From positions 1 through 64,000 of the forward strand of contig JAIXMR010000093.1 of assembly GCA_025677835.1 (NCBI GenBank): a stretch of 64,000 nucleotides of DNA, written 5' to 3'. Shown here piece by piece: positions 36,133-48,251 of the stretch. The DNA is from Sporodiniella umbellata (Eukaryota; Mucoromycota; Mucoromycetes; Mucorales; Rhizopodaceae). The position numbers were made by a program, and so were the translations under genes. The notes under the pieces were generated by a model. The model made no database searches, was not told the origin of the DNA, and saw only the letters and a list, made by a program, of their open reading frames with translations. How positions within the stretch are numbered: the first letter of the stretch is position 1; the number at the start of each line of letters is the position of its first letter.

Positions 36133-36859
36133 TCATTTGACTTGATCGATTTTGATTAGCTTGGTTGTGTATGTGTCTGGAGAAGAATTTTTACGTTTTT
36201 GGCCAGTAGTTTCAGATGGATACCAAGGATCCATACTCTCCTTTGTAAAAGGCACCACATGTCTTGGCCAATAAAATCCCATAGGAGGCGTTTTTGGAGA
36301 CAAAAAGGCAGAGGGATCTTCCATAAACAGAGGGTAGACCAAATCGAATATCTTGAACTTAATTGCAAGGTCTTTGGCTCGCTGGAAGGTGATCCAGACA
36401 CCTTTTAGATGCATTGATCCCACTTTTACTACGACACGGCCTTTCTCGTTTTTCAAAATGCCGTCTCGTTTACCACGAGACATGCCCACCACATTTAATA
36501 GTTTAGTGCCATTGATCATATCGTTATCTAAAATGGGTAAGGATGATATCGAACCAATATGTATGTATGTATAAAGTCTAACCTTGTCGGCGCACAACAT
36601 GAATTCCTCTCGCTTCCACCTGATAGCATAACGTTTCTTCATCTTCCCATACGTTCTTGGTTAGTTTAGGAAAAGTAGGCTCAGGTAGAATCGGTGCGTT
36701 GTAATAGTTATAGTCAACAGACTGTGTTGTCGGCCAATACAATGAGGGCGAGATCGGTTCCTCCATTGTAGGTCTGAACATGAATGAGTCAGCGGTGTCA
36801 TGAGAGTAATGGGATTGAGGCAATAGGGTATAGTCAAAACTTTGATAAAAGGCGTCCAT
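36133..36859 (-). CDS. APSES-family transcription factor (StuA/Efg1-like), short form
   Basis: Minus strand, exon 1 36859-36583 and exon 2 36527-36133; 223 residues. The APSES DNA-binding domain starts near residue 70 ([22 protein letters not shown]) and, across the 55-nt intron, continues as [53 protein letters not shown]. This basic helix-loop-helix-like domain is diagnostic of StuA, Asm1, Efg1 and Phd1, regulators of morphogenesis. The N-terminus is Tyr/Ser/Pro-rich. There are no ankyrin repeats, so it belongs to the StuA/Efg1 branch rather than the Swi4/Mbp1 branch. At 223 residues it is much shorter than StuA (about 600). A basic patch near the C-terminus (GQKRKNS) may act in nuclear import. 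Divergent from the NatB gene across about 0.9 kb. Confidence 0.92.
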
Positions 36860-37739
36860 AGCGAGCAAAGAGTATTATTAGCAATGTAGTTAGAGAGTGG
36901 ATATAAAAAGCAAAAGAAAAAGCAAAACAGAAACAAGAGTTTAAATAAGTTTTAAAGTGGCGTATACAAGCATAGATTAGAGGTTTACAAAATTAAGGGG
37001 TATTTGTTTACAATTGGTTTTATATAAACAATTATAAGAAAGACAAAAAAAAAAAAGAAAGAAAAAAACTAGTACTCGTTCAAGTTTAAACAAATATTTA
37101 TTTTTGTTGTGTATGTAGGTTGTATGTATGTTTATGTTTATATTTTATTTATGGAAAAAGAAAGGTTTTTATTATTTTTATGTTAAAAACGGATCATCAA
37201 TATCCTCTCCTACTTCCCCTTTTTTTCTATTTTGTTTTCTATTATTTTTGTTTGTTGTAACAAAAAGAAAAAAAAGAGAGATACAAGAATGCTCTGACTT
37301 TAGTCACGAAAACTTTCCTTTATTATAAAAACAAATACGCACTAGGATGGCTGAAGGTGTGTCCATATATTTTTGTATATATTTATATATAAATACACAC
37401 ACATATAGTAATGACTGTCAAACGGTTGTAAATTAAAGAGCCAAGTGGTTACACTTTTTTTATTTGTACTCTTTTGTTTGCAACAACACAAAAGCTTCTG
37501 CAAGTCTGAACCCTTGAGCTACTTTTCTTTTTCAGTGACAAATGCCATCCTTTGTGCTTTCTATTTATAACACAAATCCTTTTTTTGTACTTTGAGTGTT
37601 TGAGATTCTTTTAGTTTAATGTAAAATATTACTGCCCAAAGAGTCAGACTCTTTTTTTTTTTTTTTTTTTTTTTGAAAAGGCGCGTAAAGAGAAGGGGTT
37701 ATCTTTAGAATTCTATTTTTTATTTCATTTTACCTGTAA
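36860..37739. promoter_or_regulatory. Shared upstream region of the divergent APSES and NAA20 genes
   Basis: About 880 bp, AT-rich, with (TA)-like runs at 37373-37400 and a T-run at 37651-37674. It must hold both promoters. No individual site can be assigned with confidence. The open frame at 37128-37328 is low-complexity. Confidence 0.4.
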
Positions 37740-38543
37740 ATGAGTTTATTAAGACGATTCAAGGCAACTGATTTGTTTGAGTTCAACAACATGTAAATAA
37801 GCACTCTTTTTTTTTATCGATAGTAAAAAAAATGGAAAACAAAGAGCAACCTCTTAACATCCTATAGCAATCTCGATCCTTTAACAGAAACAGTACCGTA
37901 CCAAAAAAAAAAAAATACTGGAAAATCAACAGTGATGACCTCTAACTAGCGAAATCATAGTACAACATTTCTTTCTATCTTCAATATCTTGCTCGATGGC
38001 CTGATTTGTTTTCTGTTCAAGTTTCCCCACACAATCACCTAATGGGTTATGGTAAACTCTATATATACTGGCAATCACAATAATAACACCTTTCAAAAAA
38101 AAAAAAAAACGGCCTGATAGTGATGGGCAAAACAGAGGGTACAGGCAAAAACTGGCACGGCCACGTCACTGCTATTACAGTGGCCCCAGAGTATCGTAGA
38201 CTTGGTCTTGCAGAAGGTATGATGGATTTGCTTGAGCAAGTCTCTGAAAAAGCCTATGACTGTTGGTTTGTGGATCTATATGTACGAATGTCCAATTCGG
38301 TCGCGGTAGGCATGTATCGCAAGTTTGGTTATTCTGTCTATAGAAGAGTCAGGAATTACTATGCTGGTGTAATAAGTGAAGATGCTTATGGTAAGCCAAT
38401 CCATTAACCCTATGTATTCTGATACATGTTTTTTATCTATAGACATGCGGAAAGCTTTACAAAGAGATGTCAAAAAAGAGACAATTAGGAAAAACGGTGA
38501 GAATGTCTTGGTGGACCCAGAAGATCTTGACTCTTGGAAATAA
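37740..38543 (+). CDS. NAA20: N-terminal acetyltransferase B catalytic subunit
   Basis: Five exons (37740-37792, 37868-37892, 37961-38051, 38121-38390, 38443-38543) give 179 residues, matching the usual 175-195. NatB acetylates the initiator Met of proteins starting Met-Asp, Met-Glu, Met-Asn or Met-Gln, working with auxiliary subunit Naa25 on ribosomes. Seen: MSLLRRFKATDLFEFNN, then after splicing INLDPLTETYNISFYLQYL, the substrate-site motif typical of NatB. The GNAT acetyl-CoA-binding motif is RRLGLAEGMM, preceded by VTAITVAPEY, with YRKFGYSVYRRVRNYY following. Exon 2 is only 25 nt, so the N-terminal third is invisible without splicing. The LSm7 gene starts 106 bp downstream on the same strand. 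Confidence 0.95.
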
Positions 38544-38648
38544 AAATATCAAATTTTAATCTCAGACGAACTCCAAGTGAAGAAGAGAATGTGTGATCTT
38601 GTCTTTTTTTTGCTTCTATTTTTTTTTTTTTGAATTTGCTATAAAATA

Positions 38649-39236
38649 ATGTCTGAAAGAGTGAGTACTTTTCAAATTCGGAAACATCAAAACAGTAGAA
38701 AATCAAAAAAGAAGGATTGAAAAAAAGTATTGAACAACCAATTAGGGTCGCGGTCATTCCAATCATCGTGGAGGCGAGAGAGGTGCCCGTGGAGGACGCG
38801 GTGGCCATCGAGGTGGCCGAGGAGGTCATAACAATCAACAAGATAAACACAAGAAGGAATCTATTTTGGATTTGTCCAAATATATGGACAAAGAAATTCG
38901 CGTCCAATTCCAGGGAGGCAGAGAAAGTAAGAGAGCAACAGCATTAGCAATACTTTAGCTTACCCACTATTATTTTTACAGTGATTGGTACATTGAAGGG
39001 CTACGACCCGTTGCTGAATTTGGTATTGGATAATACAACTGAAAACAAGAAGGGTAAACCATTTCCTCTACTTGCCGCTGTCGCTTGTACTTAGATTCTT
39101 ATTTGTAGATTTAGAAGGTGAATCCAACACTGACAACAAAAGAACTTTGGGTTTGTCAGTACTTCGTGGAACATCTATTATCCTAATCTCACCTCTTGAT
39201 GGCATGGAACAAATTGAAAACCCTTTTGGACATTAA
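38649..39236 (+). CDS. LSM7: U6 snRNA-associated Sm-like protein LSm7 with RG-rich N-terminus
   Basis: Four exons (38649-38660, 38746-38926, 38982-39053, 39109-39236) give 130 residues. LSm7 is one of seven subunits of the Lsm2-8 ring (U6 snRNA, splicing) and Lsm1-7 ring (mRNA decay). The Sm fold is clear: ESILDLSKYMDKEIRVQFQG, VIGTLKGYDPLLNLVLDNT-like motif 1 across intron 2 (MIGTLKGYDPLLNLVLDN) and the motif-2 strand LGLSVLRGTSIILISP. The first exon is only 12 nt (MSER). It is followed by an Arg/Gly/His-rich stretch of about 35 residues (GRGHSNHRGGERGARGG) that human LSm7 lacks; budding yeast Lsm7 also has an N-terminal extension but a different one. The RG stretch is a likely RNA-binding or arginine-methylation segment (inference). 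Confidence 0.93.
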
Positions 39237-39337
39237 AAGAAGTTTTTATTATTATTATCGCTCTTATTGCACCTTGGGTTTTTTTCTTATTTTTCTTTTG
39301 CTGTTAATTCGTTTCAAGTTGAAATAAGCATCAACTT

Positions 39338-39377
<40 letters not shown>

Positions 39378-41258
39378 AACCTTCAGTAAAGGAAAAAATC
39401 AGAAAAAGAAAGAAAAAAAAGGAGCAAAGATCAGATCAAGCCATTTTGTTTTTGCTTGGAAGATCTTGAAAGACAAGAACTATTGAGGTGAAAGGATACA
39501 TAGTTTGACAACCTAAGCTATTTTTTTTTCTAAAAAAGAAAAGGAAATTGAAAAAGTTTTACAACGATTGAACATAGCTTAAGCGTACTGTACTCTAAGC
39601 AACACCAACTGTTTTCTCAGGACGCTGAGTCTTTATCAACCAGTTTGAGTGTACAAGTACCATATTTTTTTTTGCTAGTCGTTGAAATCAGATCATTCCC
39701 TCTATAGTTAAATCCTGTATGCAAAAACAAAAATCCGGCAAAAGTCGTGAGTTGTTGATAGGCGCCACGCGAACTTCAAAAACACACACACAATATGCGG
39801 CGGTTTATGTAAACTATATAACTTTCAGGAGTACTAGTGCAAGTTAAAACCGGAAAGTAAATAACAGGTATTTTGAGGTTGAACGCAAAAATTTACAATG
39901 TAGTAACCATGGCTGCCTTAAGAAACAGTTAACTCTGTTATAGCTGTAGTAAACCAAGGGAAGATTTGAGTAGAACAAAGAAGTGTCTGTCAATGCGAAA
40001 GATAGGATACAAAGCACTAGAGGTAGAAAATGCCCTATTATGGACATAGCCATCCTTCCTTTTTTTTTAACAGCCGACAGGTTGTTGGGATGTATAAAAA
40101 GAGTAACAAGAGTGACTATACCCCGACTACAGTAACAGGGACCGGATGTTGAGCCAATGTCTAACAAAAATAGACAAAACTACAAGTTGCTTTGATTCTT
40201 GTCACAACAAAAATAAAGATAAATAATAACAAATAATCGGTGTAATAGATAAAGTTTGTGATTTGAGGTGTGCTTTACGGGCCTACTTTTACCAAAACAA
40301 CCAAACAAAAAGAAACGCTACTTTGTTCTGTCCAATTTTGGTTGTTGTTGACAAAAAGCACCCGACTGAAGCTTACTTGAGAGAGGAGCCCACTAAATCA
40401 CTTCGAGTATAGAATGGCACAAGTGGCTTACCAAGTAGACTATATGCGAAACCGGGTAAAATGAATCCATGTCACTGAGACAAGAAGTGGAACCAGTTTA
40501 CGTCAAACAAGTGGCAGCATAAGCCGCGGCTATGTCACACAAAAGCTACGTTGTGTGTGGATGTCTTGATGTGCTTTAATGTTTATTATGAACAAGATAT
40601 TCGACGCGTTTTTGGAAAAAGCAAAGCAAAAGAAAATTCTAATTAATGAGAATGTTTTTGTTATTTATTTTTGTTTTTGTTCTGATTGTAAATGTAGAGA
40701 AGCGGCAATCATGTCATCGATTTTTCCGCAACCGTAGTTGCTCAAGAACTCTATTTGGATAACACAGGTAAATAAGATTAGATGCTATCTATGGCGAGTC
40801 AAACTCATAATCACATTAAAAGCCTCTCTCTCTCTCTGTCTCTTTTGGGGGAGCTATTTTTTTTTTACAAGCACTATGATATCAACCAAAAACAACTCTA
40901 TGAAATCGCATTTGTTTTTTTTTTTCTTGTGTTCGTTTCACGTTTCAGAAGAAAGATCAGCTGTAGATATCATAAGTTTTAATTTTGACCTTCAAAGTGT
41001 CTTTTCTAAATTTTTTAATAACTCAAAAGACTTTTTTAAATCCTATATTTACTCTACTCAGCTTTTTATAGTCATCTCACCTGATATGACCAAAAGTCAT
41101 TTATAACGATACCACAATAGAACCTGAATAGAAGAAAATCATTGGATTTTATTTTAATAGCTGTGAGAATGTTTAGAATAATTTGAATTTACATCGATTA
41201 AAGAGAGATTTTGTGTATCTTGTTTTTTTTTTTTTTTTTTTTTGAAATAAAGTGTATT
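39237..41258. other. 2-kb intergenic region with a (GA)n microsatellite
   Basis: AG repeat at 39341-39375 just after the LSm7 3' end, another T-run at 41223-41243. A patch of more balanced base composition at about 40310-40590 has no open frame; it could be a decayed exon or RNA but shows no known signature. The open frame 40738-41106 is poor in coding character. The right end is the 3' flank of the ChAPs gene. Confidence 0.45.
39341..39375. repeat. (AG)n microsatellite
   Basis: Seventeen AG units plus one A, 105 bp after the LSm7 stop codon. Confidence 0.95.
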
Positions 41259-44131
41259 TTAAAACTCATGACCTTCTACTTTAAATAACTCTGCATAGTC
41301 GAAATAACGGGTCATGAGCTGTTTTACGGAAGGAGGCAAGTTCATGGAGGTCAGTATGTTTTGCATTTTTGAGAGACCTTCCCGGCGGATAAGAACATTG
41401 AGACTGCGAGCAATTTCACTAGGATACTATAGACGTATTGTTTGTAAGCTGATTCTATCTGACTTGCGATGACTTACTACTATCTCATGATACCATCTCT
41501 CATGATACACTGTCAACTTGACAGCTGCCAAAAGCGCTCTTTGAACATTTGATTCAGACACATAAATCTCCAAAAGCTTCATCCACGATTTAGCAGAGAA
41601 TTTATGATCCAAGCATTGTTGGTAGGCGTCTTTGGCATCTCTTTCATGCCACAATCGAAGCGCGAGATCTCCCAAAAGCTCCCATTCTGCTCCTGTTTTA
41701 CGATAGGGCATCTGTTGAGCTCGATAATGAGCTGCTTCCGTTTTCCAGAAAGTGTAGATACGCAAATCTTCATAGAGAACCATAAACAAATTATCCAACC
41801 AGCGCTCGCAAAGTCGTTTGTTACTGAATGTAAAGTTGACACCGTCGTTAGGATGGGGTGAGTTTTCAAAAGGTGCATCGCGTTTTTCTTGCTCTGACTT
41901 TTTTTTTTTGTTTTGGATTATAATAAGACAGATAAGCTAGAGTTGTCCATCATTCCTTTTCTTTTTACCTTTGAAGGATCTTCAGCTGCTTGGTCAGGAC
42001 GTGAGAGGGGAGTATGATGTACTTGGATTGCTGTTGTTTGGTCCTCACCATTCAGATCTATGCTTTCCATAGGCTCCTGTCTTTCTTCCTCTTTCTCATC
42101 ATGTTCTTCTTTCTCGTTGCTTTCCAGGTTCTCCTCCTCCGCCTTGGGTGCGTCATTCTCTTCCTCTACCTTGGGTGCATCACTCTCTTTCTCTACAGAT
42201 AAATCAGGTTTGATTTCTTCATTGTTGGACAAGCTGGTGCGTTGGACATCTTCTTTTGCTTTCTGTACACGGTACTCTTCTTCCATCACAAATACCTGTG
42301 ATCGGTATCTTAGTAGATCGTCCCACCCAATCTTGCTGGCCAATCGCGTCAAAAGCGAATAGGCTTTGGCGAAGGTACCATGCAGTGCTGGTGCAGGAAG
42401 ACGAGACAAGTTGGGATCCACTTCGTTTTCTCTTCCGGCTGCATCCTCTTCCATAATGCCCGAGTTCAAAATATCAGTCTTGATAGGCAAATGAGTTTTG
42501 ACAGGTGCCGGCATACGATGCATGTCTCTCTCACTATAGGTGAACATGGGGCATGAATTCAATGTCAACAAAGCCTAAGAGAGTGGGATGGTAAGCTATC
42601 GTTCAATCAAAAAGAAATATACTCTACATTCTTGTAATCTTCGAGATCAATATAAACTTTTATATATATATATATATATATACATGTATTCATTAGTATT
42701 TCCCTTTCTATATAAATGCTGGGTATTTACCCTCGGTTAGCTTAGCCCACGTAAGGAATTCAGAGGGTGTGGTATTGACAGCAAATTTAGCAAGCTTTAA
42801 AGCAGTGGTGTATTCTCCCTTTCAAAAATAAATAAATAAACAAAAAAAATTGTTTAGAGAACGCGATTGTATCCTTTGCTTCTATTACTTTGCTTCGCAA
42901 GAAATCGACTTGAACATGTAAAAGTGCATAACTGATTGGCATACGCTTCAGCTCGTGATTCAAGATCTGAATTGCTTTTGTTTCTTCATTTTGACCTATA
43001 AAAGATTGAGCAAGTAAGGCACCTGCCTCTGGATCCTTTTTGACCAGTTTCTCATATAATTCGATAGCAGGGTCATAACGAAAACTGTCACCAAAGTATT
43101 TCATAACACCCGAAGTGAGATGGTTGTGTACACTGGTAGCTGTTTGAATCTCAGGGTTACTGCCGAGTTGCCAACCTTTCCAAAAAAGTGATTCTACAGC
43201 TTCCAAGAAACGCGTTTCGGCAGCTAGACTAGTGATGGGATCTATTTTACGATACCCTGCTAAACGATAATAGCTATCGTCAGAGTAAAGAATAGCACGC
43301 AAAACACCTGATAAATAGGCTTCTTGCCAAATAGCAGCTGTAGCCTCATGTCTGTTATAGCCGGTTGGTGCCTTTTCTCTTTCTCTATGTATATTACCTG
43401 TCACCTCGAGCATCTACATAATAACTTTCAACACCCCCTGGAATCTTTACTTCCACACGCACATCCACTCGAGAGAAAGCGTTAAAACAGCTATGGAGAA
43501 GTCGATTAATACCTATATATATACTGGGCTCGTCCTATTACCAATAAATACCAGATCGAATTCTCCAGGCATTTGATTTTGAGAACCAAGATTGCGTATC
43601 ATCCTATAGAATAATTTTTTTTAAAGAAAAAAAAAGGGGGGGGGAAACGAGAGGGGTTAGTTTTGTCGATTTTTTTTTTTTTTTGAAAGTTACCAAAGAA
43701 TAAGTCAAAGAATTCAAATAGGCAGCCAAAGTAGCAGATGAAGAAGCATCTACACCCGAGACATAATGATAGCTACCAAGCTAATAAGATGTAAGTAAAT
43801 TGAATTGCCTCCAATGTTTGTATATAAAAGGTGTTGTTTCAAAAGAAAAGGTTATACAGGACAAAATAGTTACTTCTTTCATGCCAGGCTTGGGATGTGT
43901 TTTGAGAATGTGACATAAATCAGGAGGACCTAGTTCACGAAATGTGCCTTTGTTGGTGTAAAAGATAATGGTGTGTATGAAAATAAATAGTGAACAGACG
44001 CGTGAAAGAGATGAGATGTTTGTATAGATATAAAGAGAGTTTTTCTTACCTAAAGCATCTGTACGAGCAGCCAAAGACTCTCCTAATTCGCTTTCAAAAA
44101 ACTCTGGAACATCCTTTAAAGTATCTGCCAT
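41259..44131 (-). CDS. ChAPs-family protein (Chs5-Arf1 binding; Bch1/Bud7/Chs6-like)
   Basis: Minus strand, eleven exons: 44131-44050, 43947-43874, 43780-43694, 43603-43542, 43512-43398, 43351-42889, 42818-42731, 42656-42628, 42574-41969, 41897-41478, 41426-41259; about 730 residues, like Bch1 and Chs6 (about 725-745). The family forms the exomer coat with Chs5 at the trans-Golgi and carries chitin synthase Chs3 to the surface. Landmarks: ELGPPDLCHILKTHPKPGMK, YHYVSGVDASSS, RNLGSQNQMPGEFDLVFI, PGGVESYYVDARGDRHEATA, IWQEAYLSGVLRAIL, TPR-like ALLAQSFIGQNEETKAIQIL, an acidic low-complexity insert (about 42060-42260) and ERWLDNLFMVLYEDLR. The junction between exons 3 and 4 (43694/43603) is off by one nucleotide with canonical sites; all other junctions close. 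Skt5/Chs4 is 5 kb away. Confidence 0.87.
42659..42682. repeat. (TA)n tract in an intron of the ChAPs gene
   Basis: TA run immediately beside the acceptor of the 29-nt exon 42656-42628. Confidence 0.85.
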
Positions 44132-44853
44132 CGTGTATATAAAGACTGGAGAAAAATAGGTGTGTGTCTATGTGTGTTGTGTGTATATAGGTGAGCGTAT
44201 GTGTGTATGCAGTCCAAAAAAAAAAAAAAAAAAAAAAAAAAGAAGATTCAGAAAAATTAAGACAATTTCTTTCTCCGTCAAACTGAATTAAAAAACCGTC
44301 TTGATTTTTCAAAAAATAGGTACGTGCGTCTTATGAGGGAAATTCGGAACTGAATTACCGTCTATCTTGATACAGAGTCAAGTCGGGTGACGGATAGCCC
44401 AAAAAAAAAAAAAAAAAAAAAAATTGTATACTCAAAGATCATATGTTGAGTAAAATAGACTTTTATCCCAGGTTAAGCTCTGTGCAACTTGGCAACAACA
44501 TGTACCTTTGCATGCTTTTTGCAAGCCCATGAAAGGGGAGGAAGATCATGTGTATTGAATAGGATTATTATTATAATTTTTTTTTTCTTAAAGAGCCACA
44601 TGTGGAAGGAGCACACCATTTCCAAAATGAGGATGATAAAAGACTCAAAGGTCTATTTTGTACAATGTTTTTTGTTTTTATTTATTGTGTTGAGAGGGTA
44701 AAGATATACTAAAAAACAAAGAGTGATGAGAACTCTTTGTATAGAATGAATGAAAAATGAATGAATGCAATAAGAATAAATAAAAAAAAAAAAAAGAGAC
44801 AGGATGTGTGTATGTGCACATACAGAGAGATGAGATGATTTTAGGGGAAGGGA
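44132..44853. other. Spacer between the forkhead 3' end and the ChAPs promoter
   Basis: Two long homopolymer runs (A at 44216-44241 and A at 44401-44423) and AT-rich sequence. The open frame 44489-44701 has no family signal. It contains the ChAPs promoter near 44.13-44.45 kb. Confidence 0.45.
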
Positions 44854-46092
<1,239 letters not shown>

Positions 46093-48180
46093 GTAAAAAT
46101 CTGTTGTGGATTGTTATTATAGTTTTTCTTGGGGTTTGTGTCTACAATTCAATGGAAAGAAGAAAGTGTAGATTAATTGAACAATGATTCGATAAGAAGA
46201 AGAACGGAAAAGAAAGCAGAACGGAAAAGAAAACGATACCCCTTTTTATATGAAATCGAAAACCCCAAAAAGGACAAAGCTCTAAAAAAAAAAAAAAAAA
46301 AAAAAAAAACAGCGATCAAGCCCATATACACACACATACACATACACACACTTGTCAATGACGTCCTAAGCCATCTTTGAATTACTACGACTACGATTAG
46401 GATTAAGTCTATTCTGCCCTTTTTTTATTGCTATGTATTTAGGAATTCTTTAGAGTTTAATAAAGTCTTTCTTCTTGAACGTATTCAAATATATAATAAT
46501 AACAACAAAACGGGAAGACTTCCGACACATGCATGCTGTGTAAGATGGGCCCAAAAAAATTAATAATGAACATAATAGGCTTGAGCAGCCTTTATAGACT
46601 GGGGTCACCGACTCCGGATATTGGATTGGTTACAGTTGTTTATTATGATTCGAACAAGGTGCCAATGATATGTGACAGAGCGCACACACATATAGACATC
46701 GATACAGTTATAGCTATTGACTCATCTGTCTCCGAGTTGACGAGAACCTTTTACTTTTTTTCACACAAAAACCACTTTACCCTATTTAGTCAAGTTATAC
46801 TAGGCTTATTGGTCTTTGCTTTTGTGTTCAAAAACAAACTGGAGATTCCTTTTCTAGCAGAGATAGTGTTTCATGTTTTAGGAATGGAAATATTGCGAAT
46901 TTTATTTAAATTTTATTTTGGTTCAACTGCCAAAAAGTTTAGAAATGATCATCCTTTAGTGATAATAATAATAATAATAATAATAATCATAATCATAATA
47001 AAAATAATCATAATAAAAACGCTGTATTCTTTCGCTTGTCTGTCCATTGGCTGCTTGAGTAACCTTCCTCTCCCGTAATTCCACGGAAAAGAGACCTCTC
47101 AAACCATGTCTTGCGCTCTGTTTAAGAAAACATCCAAGCCAGCTAACCAAAATCAATGCAGCTCAGTCTAAATTGTCAAGTGTAAGCGAAAAATAAAAGC
47201 GTAAAATAAAACTCTTTTGTGCACCTTGATTCGTGTTACCTAGGCTTCTCTGCTTCTTCCTCTCTCCTTTTTTTTTTTTTTTTTTTCACTCACACTTGAT
47301 CCTGTTTCTTTACATACATCCCCTTGCTTGTGGAGAAAATCTATAAGCGGCATGGGTCAAGTCATGGGCAGAGCACAAAACAAAGTTGAGGTTCAGTTTT
47401 GTAAGTCTATTTCTTGTTTCTTTCCCTTCTTTTTGCAAAAAAAAAAAAAAAAAAAAAAGGTTTTGTGCTTAGTCTTACAAAACGCTCGAAATAAACACGG
47501 AAAGCACTTTTTAATATGACCAAAAACAGATTATTGTCACCCCGGGATGCACAGTAAACTAACTACTTTCATATGCTTTATCAAGGGTTTTTTTTATATT
47601 TCGTCAACACAACCTAGTACTACTGCTGTTTGTACATTCTTTAATAGCTAGAAACTAGATTCAAATAAACAAAATACAGAAGCTTACTGTTTTTCTTTTC
47701 TCTCACTTGAAGACCAACTAAGCCAAGAAAAAAGTCATTTGTTACTTGCCCCTATTTATCTCCCCTCTTATTTCCTTTTTAAAAGCGTTAGAGATACGTC
47801 ACAGGTCTTCTTGAAATCCGAAAAGGATTCTTCTTAAAAACGTTATCAACTCTGTTCTTTACAATGGTTAGGGGGGGAGAGGAAAGATAAGGTTCATGTC
47901 AGAAAGATCTAAAAGAAGCCCTTTTTTGGCTATGGGTTACAAGAAAAAGCTGCTTTTCTTGTCCGGAAATGCAAATCCTGTCTTTTTATTCCAAATCCGG
48001 TTGCACACACACTGTAAAACAAACCCTTCGTTTTTTCTTTTTAATATAGACAAATACAGTGCATTCCCAATTGTCTAAAGACGCATTTTTTGTGTAAAGA
48101 GAAAAGAGAGGCTTTATTTTATAAAGAAAATTGCTTAAAAAAAAAAAAAAATAAAAATAAAATAAAATAAAAAAATAAAA

Positions 48181-48222
<42 letters not shown>

Positions 48223-48251
48223 ATACAGAAAATCCAAAGCTCTCGTTTGTT
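46093..48251. other. 2.2-kb intergenic region with microsatellites
   Basis: Contains an A-run (46285-46309), an ATA-type repeat (about 46961-46987) and a (CA)n tract (48183-48220) next to the kinesin 3' end. The open frame 46533-47078 runs through the ATA repeat and is not called. A short ATG frame at about 47352 (MGQVMGRAQNKVEVQF) ending at a GTAAGT donor could be a first exon, but no continuing exon is convincing. Confidence 0.45.
48183..48220. repeat. (CA)n microsatellite
   Basis: About 19 CA units, 32 bp beyond the kinesin stop codon on its 3' side. Confidence 0.95.

Noticed and set aside
40738..41106. Open frame with a possible intron at about 40768-40948
   Set aside because: The short first part and the Phe/Ser-rich second part do not resemble any family, and there is no convincing start.
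42014..42362. Plus-strand ORFs opposite the acidic insert of the ChAPs gene
   Set aside because: Mirror of the Glu/Lys-rich coding region on the minus strand.
43385..43397. A 13-nt GT-AG intron in the ChAPs gene
   Set aside because: It would restore frame but is far too short to splice; the 46-nt alternative ending at 43352 also restores frame and keeps family motifs.
46533..47078. 181-codon ORF
   Set aside because: Extends through an ATA microsatellite (poly-Ile) and has no family signal or spliced continuation.
47352..47510. Small spliced ORF beginning MGQVMGRAQNK
   Set aside because: Good donor, but the possible second exons give only about 30 residues with no support; noted as a lead only.
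48183..48220. CRISPR-like array
   Set aside because: It is a plain CA microsatellite with no spacers. No CRISPR array is present in the window.
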